The position numbers were made by a program, and so were the translations under genes. This document shows, in pieces, positions 14,001-17,410 of a DNA stretch of 17,410 nucleotides. The DNA lies in the NCBI GenBank assembly GCA_023460575.1, contig JAEWPQ010000199.1, positions 1 to 17,410 on the forward strand. The letters run 5' to 3'. Numbering within the stretch: position 1 is the stretch's first letter; each line of letters opens with the position of its first letter. Source of the DNA: Bacillota bacterium (GTDB taxonomy: Bacteria; Bacillota; Clostridia; Lachnospirales; Lachnospiraceae). The notes under the pieces are model-generated. The model was given only the letters and a program-made list of their open reading frames with translations. It was not told where the DNA came from and did not search any database.

Positions 14001-15701
14001 TTAACTCCCGGATCGTAAACTTCTGAACACATTGTAAATATCAAGAATGCCGTACCCCCATTCACGGTTCGGATATGTCAGACTGCTATTACGTCTGGCT
14101 CCTCTTTCGAGTAAAATCTTCATTTCAATCGAATTCATAAATGGAATATTACCTCTGACTACCCCCCACTCTAATAACATGGCTGCAACGCCTGTAGCAT
14201 GTGCAGCTGCAACACTGGTTCCGCTAAATACAGCAAAACCCTGATTCAGGGTTGGGCCAACAATATTCATACCTGGGGCTGCAATATGAGGGGTAATGAC
14301 CCCTATGCTTGAATAACCTCTGCTTGCTTTCAGATATAAGCTTCCATCTTCCGGATTATATGCTGTCACTGTAATTGGCACAGGGTTATTTGCATAGGCT
14401 GATACGGTAATGTTTGGATCGGATTCAAGAAAATATGTATTATCCGAGATAAAACCTTCCATCGGCAGCCATATATTAAAACCAATTCTTACATCCCCTT
14501 TCTCGTAAATCCTAAATTCCCAGATTCCCGGAGCTGGTTTTAAAAATCGGAAGAAAATCAACTGACTACCGGTTTGTGTTTCTGATACCTGAAAATCAAT
14601 ATAAATTATGGTTTCTTCAAAAATAAAACTGACCTCCTGAAACTCATCTCTTCTTCTTTCTATTTGCTGTACCAATTCTCCTGAGGGGGATATAATATCA
14701 ACCGAATAAAAATTAGGATGTTCCCCCCATAGCTGCATAGTAAAATTGCCCTCATTCTTACCCACTCTCAGTTCCACCGTATCAAAACCGGAGGATTCAT
14801 CTATCATGCCAAAATAGTGCCTCCTTGCATTCCCTTCATTCCCGGCTGCTATGATACATGCGATCTGTGGAGTTGCTGCGACTAAAGCATTATAATTATT
14901 AAAGGTTCCTCTTCCATCATGGGGGCCTTCTGAGGCTCCAAATCCGACACATATGGCCATTGGTCTTGATAGCTTTGCATATACACTGGTTAAATATTGC
15001 AGTGCAAAAGCAAAATCATTTTCCTGATAAGCGACCGCATCCATTGGAATACATAAGTACTCCTTAAGATACCGCTTTGCCTCTTTCAATTTTACGATGA
15101 CAAATTCCGCCTCTGTGGCGATACCATAAAAATTATTCTCAGGGGATTCCTTTCCTCCGGCGACTCCCGCGAGCATAGTACCATGACCGATCGTATCCAT
15201 AGTCGGTACTATCTCAAAGGGATCATCACTTAGCAAAGCCTGGTTTATCTGTTCTCTTGTATACTCCGTTCCATATAGAAAGCCTTCCGGCGGACTGCCG
15301 CTTTGTATCGTCTGATCCCAGATCGATACAATTCTGGTCGTACCATCTGCATTCCGAAACACTGGATTCGTATAGTCAATCCCTGTATCATAAATGCCTA
15401 TCAAAACTCCGTTCCCATAAAGATTAAAGACCGGAAAATTGCGTAACATCGATATTCCTGACGCCTCAAGACTATTCAGGCTTAATAAGCCCACGATGGA
15501 AGGGATTGCACTATATCCAAGATCAGCAATGGATCGCTTTGTAAAGTATTGTACAGGAAAAGTAACTAAGGATATTTGAAAATGAATGGGAATAGCAACT
15601 GCCTCAGGAATTTTATCCAAAATACTTTGGACCTTTCCAGTTTCTACAACTAAATCAGCATAGTCTTCACTAACAATTCGATTTCTATAATCTTCTGCCA
15701 T
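14001..15701 (-). CDS. Csp-type subtilisin-like serine protease, intact triad
   Basis: This 566-residue S8 subtilase has no signal peptide and the same architecture as the downstream paralogue: a prodomain-like N-terminus, subtilase core and a beta-rich insertion before the Ser region. Its triad is complete: Asp105 (IYDTGID), His173 (IGHGTM) and Ser496 (GTSVAAAH, codon 14216-14214, AGT). The oxyanion Asn288 is in AAGNEG. This is the layout of clostridial Csp germination proteases, which activate the cortex hydrolase SleC in relatives. Lachnospiraceae often carry several such S8 genes, so a germination role is likely but not proven. I chose the ATG at 15701; a TTG three codons upstream is possible, and neither has a strong ribosome site. 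It is the first gene of the pair, preceded by a sporulation-type promoter candidate. Confidence 0.87.
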   Translation of the reverse strand: MAEDYRNRIVSEDYADLVVETGKVQSILDKIPEAVAIPIHFQISLVTFPVQYFTKRSIADLGYSAIPSIVGLLSLNSLEASGISMLRNFPVFNLYGNGVLIGIYDTGIDYTNPVFRNADGTTRIVSIWDQTIQSGSPPEGFLYGTEYTREQINQALLSDDPFEIVPTMDTIGHGTMLAGVAGGKESPENNFYGIATEAEFVIVKLKEAKRYLKEYLCIPMDAVAYQENDFAFALQYLTSVYAKLSRPMAICVGFGASEGPHDGRGTFNNYNALVAATPQIACIIAAGNEGNARRHYFGMIDESSGFDTVELRVGKNEGNFTMQLWGEHPNFYSVDIISPSGELVQQIERRRDEFQEVSFIFEETIIYIDFQVSETQTGSQLIFFRFLKPAPGIWEFRIYEKGDVRIGFNIWLPMEGFISDNTYFLESDPNITVSAYANNPVPITVTAYNPEDGSLYLKASRGYSSIGVITPHIAAPGMNIVGPTLNQGFAVFSGTSVAAAHATGVAAMLLEWGVVRGNIPFMNSIEMKILLERGARRNSSLTYPNREWGYGILDIYNVFRSLRSGS

Positions 15702-15748
15702 GATAACCAACTATTTATCTGTTACATTTATATATGGAAATACTTAAA

Positions 15749-15778
15749 AATGTATGTCAGAATAACTTTCGTAAATTC
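15749..15778 (-). promoter_or_regulatory. Sporulation sigma-E-like promoter candidate for the subtilase pair
   Basis: On the minus strand, CATACATT (15756-15749) matches the sigma-E -10 pattern CATACAnT at every fixed position. It is preceded after 15 bases by GAATTTA (15778-15772), 5 of 7 with the sigma-E -35 pattern. The same -10 also partly fits sigma-G (CATnHTA) with TGAATT 17 bases upstream. No comparably good sigma-A pair is evident. The start codon lies about 48 bases downstream. Consensus patterns are recalled from Bacillus. Confidence 0.5.
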
Positions 15779-15781
15779 ACC

Positions 15782-15837
15782 AAAAAAGGAGTCATTGCAC
15801 TATAAGTGATTGATATCACTTATAGTGCAATGACTCC
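15782..15837 (-). terminator. Long intrinsic terminator of the complete PfkB kinase gene
   Basis: Arms at 15788-15810 and 15815-15837 are perfect 23-base reverse complements around a TGAT loop. Read on the minus strand, the hairpin is followed by six T (15787-15782). It lies 24 bases after the kinase stop. A perfect 23-bp stem is unusually long for a terminator. Confidence 0.85.
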
Positions 15838-15861
15838 CGCCTGTCTGTCAGACTTATTGTG

Positions 15862-16887
15862 TCATCGGCTCATTTCACTCTGAGGTCCCTTATCATTGTG
15901 TTCCCGAATTACAGTATTAACCTCACTTAAATCAGAGGTAGGAAGATCACCTGGTATGGTGTTTTTTAAAGCTGCAGTGGCATTGCCATACTGAACAGCC
16001 TTCATGCAGTCCCCGCCAGTGCTTAAAAGGCCATAAAGCGCACCTGCTATATAGGCATCTCCGCTTCCGATCCGATCCACTACATCAATATTATGGTAAG
16101 GTTCTTCCTCATAATATTCGTTTCTCGCAGCATCGTAAATAATAGAACCGAATGTATGGCTCTTCGGACTATGTACGATTCTCTGCGTAGAAGCCACGAT
16201 GGAGATGGGGTAATCCTTAGTAAAACTCTTCATCATATCTTTGACTGTTCCTTCTTTCTTAAAGGTCAGTCTTGCCGTATCTTCTGAACAAAAGAAAATA
16301 TCCACATAAGGTAGTATCTGCTCGATGCAGGCCCTTGCTTCCTCTCCTGTCCATAAATTTCCACGGAAATTTACATCAAAAGAAATGATAGTGCCGCTTT
16401 CTTTGAATTTGCGTATCATATCAATGGCGGTTTTTCTTGTATTCTCACACAAAGCGAGAGTTATGCCGGTGGTATGAAAGCAGGTAGTTGCTTTATACAT
16501 ATCTTCCGGAAAAGAGGCTTCACTGATATTATAGAAAGAACTGTTCTTTCTGTCATAGATCACCTTGGGCTTTCTGGGATATGCACCATATTCGTAATAA
16601 TAAAGTCCAAGTCTGGCATTGGAGCTATTATCATACACAAAATAATCATCACTGATTCCATAAGACCGCACTTTGTTCTTTACAAAATTTCCCATGTCAT
16701 TGGCTGGAAGCTGTGTTACCACACCGGTATGAAGCCCTAAAAGAGCCGCACCTACCGCAACGTTTAACTCTGCTCCGCCAACCTGTTTTTGAAAGGAATC
16801 TCCCCGGACCAGTCTTTCCACTCCATCCGGAGACAGACGCAAAAGCAATTCTCCCAGGCTTAATAAATCAAATGGTCTGTCACTCAT
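15862..16887 (-). CDS. PfkB-family sugar kinase, 2-keto-3-deoxygluconate kinase-like
   Basis: This 341-residue ribokinase-family protein has the N-terminal signature VGGAELNVAVGAALLG (about 37-52). It also has FDVNFRGNLW at 170-179, a typical KdgK feature, and the C-terminal anion-hole motif DRIGSGDAYIAG (271-282) with catalytic Asp277. KDG kinases phosphorylate 2-keto-3-deoxygluconate, an intermediate of uronate and pectin breakdown, for cleavage by KDPG aldolase. GGAGG lies just before the ATG. A related kinase gene begins upstream on the same strand, but each has its own terminator, so expression may be partly independent. Substrate is inferred from family resemblance; fructokinase or another ribokinase activity remains possible. 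Confidence 0.78.
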   Translation of the reverse strand: MSDRPFDLLSLGELLLRLSPDGVERLVRGDSFQKQVGGAELNVAVGAALLGLHTGVVTQLPANDMGNFVKNKVRSYGISDDYFVYDNSSNARLGLYYYEYGAYPRKPKVIYDRKNSSFYNISEASFPEDMYKATTCFHTTGITLALCENTRKTAIDMIRKFKESGTIISFDVNFRGNLWTGEEARACIEQILPYVDIFFCSEDTARLTFKKEGTVKDMMKSFTKDYPISIVASTQRIVHSPKSHTFGSIIYDAARNEYYEEEPYHNIDVVDRIGSGDAYIAGALYGLLSTGGDCMKAVQYGNATAALKNTIPGDLPTSDLSEVNTVIREHNDKGPQSEMSR

Positions 16888-16911
16888 CTTGATCGTTCCT
16901 CCATAGATTTT

Positions 16912-16942
16912 AAAAAAAGGGGGTCATTGCGTAATGACCCCC
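16912..16942 (-). terminator. Intrinsic terminator of the upstream PfkB kinase gene
   Basis: Arms at 16919-16928 (GGGGGTCATT) and 16933-16942 (AATGACCCCC) form a perfect 10-bp stem with a GCGT loop. On the minus strand seven T follow (16918-16912). It separates the two kinase genes, 24 bases before the downstream kinase start. Confidence 0.88.
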
Positions 16943-17003
16943 GATGTCTTACCCCGTTCAGTTAGAGGCAGTCATATCTACTGCCGAAAACAGTTCAGCC
17001 TGA

Positions 17004-17410
17004 TTATCTCTGAACACGTCCTGATCCGTCACCACCAGCAAGGCTGTCAACATCTTCTCTGGATACAAGGTTGAAGTCGCCAGGAATGGTGTGCTTTAAT
17101 GCGGAAGCAGCTACTGCATATTCCAGCGCAGCCTTGAAATCTTTCTTATCAGCCATACCGCAGATTACGCCTGCTGCGAAGGAATCTCCGCCGCCTACAC
17201 GGTCTACGATTGGTGTGATGTGATACTTTCTGGAATGATAGAATTCGCGGGTAGTACCATCCATAATGCATGCAGACCAGCCATTATCGGAAGCGGAATG
17301 GCTTTCACGTAAAGAGCTGATTACATACTTGAAGTTGAACTTGTCAACCATCTGATTGAAGATATCTACATATCCCTGTAATTCCAGTTCTCCGGAAGTT
17401 ACATCAGTGT
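17004..17410 (-). CDS. PfkB-family sugar kinase, KDG kinase-like (C-terminal part, cut by window end)
   Basis: The reading frame is open to the right edge, so this is the C-terminal 135 or so residues of a longer gene; the in-frame Met at 17351 is internal, since the codons before it (LQGYVDIFNQ) continue the fold. The anion-hole motif DRVGGGDSFAAGV carries the catalytic Asp. SALKHTIPGDFN parallels AALKNTIPGDLP of the downstream kinase, showing that the two are paralogues. The GGGDSFAAG form is that of typical 2-keto-3-deoxygluconate kinases. It has its own terminator after the stop. The N-terminal half and any upstream partners, such as a KDPG aldolase, are outside the window. Confidence 0.8.
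   Translation of the reverse strand, partial: TDVTSGELELQGYVDIFNQMVDKFNFKYVISSLRESHSASDNGWSACIMDGTTREFYHSRKYHITPIVDRVGGGDSFAAGVICGMADKKDFKAALEYAVAASALKHTIPGDFNLVSREDVDSLAGGDGSGRVQR

Noticed and set aside
15788..15837. The 23-bp perfect palindrome as a miniature transposable element or recombination site
   Set aside because: It has a T-run on the expected side, lies just after a gene stop, has a tiny loop, and no flanking target duplication is visible; a terminator explains it.
1..17410. CRISPR array, insertion sequence, prophage or tRNA genes
   Set aside because: No regularly spaced repeats, transposase or integrase motifs, terminal inverted repeats or tRNA-like cloverleaf sequences were seen on either strand.

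Overview
The window looks like chromosomal DNA of a spore-forming, low-to-moderate GC anaerobic Firmicute, most likely a Lachnospiraceae / Clostridium cluster XIVa organism. The evidence is the style of the Shine-Dalgarno sites, the intrinsic terminators, a Trp T-box leader, a type I-beta DAHP synthase operon, and a pair of clostridial Csp-type subtilases. I see no transposase, integrase, CRISPR array, tRNA or rRNA.

Layout, left to right. (1) The first 26 codons of an EF-G-like GTPase run off the left edge on the minus strand. (2) A minus-strand three-gene operon (4698 to 275) encodes a large cytoplasmic (alpha/alpha)-toroid hydrolase/lyase-like protein, a two-domain GNAT-like acyltransferase and a BadF/N-acetylglucosamine-kinase-type kinase. 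It ends in a terminator and looks like an uncharacterised carbohydrate-processing system. (3) Divergently, a plus-strand aromatic operon aroF-tyrA-aroA (5053 to 8452) is driven by a near-consensus sigma-A promoter. It makes DAHP, converts prephenate towards tyrosine, and makes EPSP. It shares a bidirectional terminator with a convergent nicotinamidase/isochorismatase-family gene. (4) A strong promoter and a tryptophan T-box riboswitch (specifier UGG, acceptor-pairing UGGC) precede trpXYZ, a lipoprotein/permease/ATPase importer whose predicted substrate is tryptophan. Blocks 3 and 4 together form an aromatic amino acid supply region.

(5) On the minus strand, 15701 to 12285, are two tandem Csp-family subtilases. 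The first has an intact Asp-His-Ser triad. The second has Gly in place of the catalytic Ser, so it is a predicted pseudoprotease. A sporulation sigma-E-like promoter lies upstream of the pair. The active-plus-dead pairing recalls the CspB/CspA/CspC spore germination system of C. difficile. (6) At the right edge are two tandem PfkB-family kinases of 2-keto-3-deoxygluconate-kinase type, one complete and one cut by the window end. Each has its own terminator hairpin, and the two hairpins share a related core.

The most noteworthy items are the protease/pseudoprotease pair with its sporulation-type promoter, the undescribed toroid-acyltransferase-kinase operon, and the Trp T-box, whose two tRNA-reading positions agree with each other.
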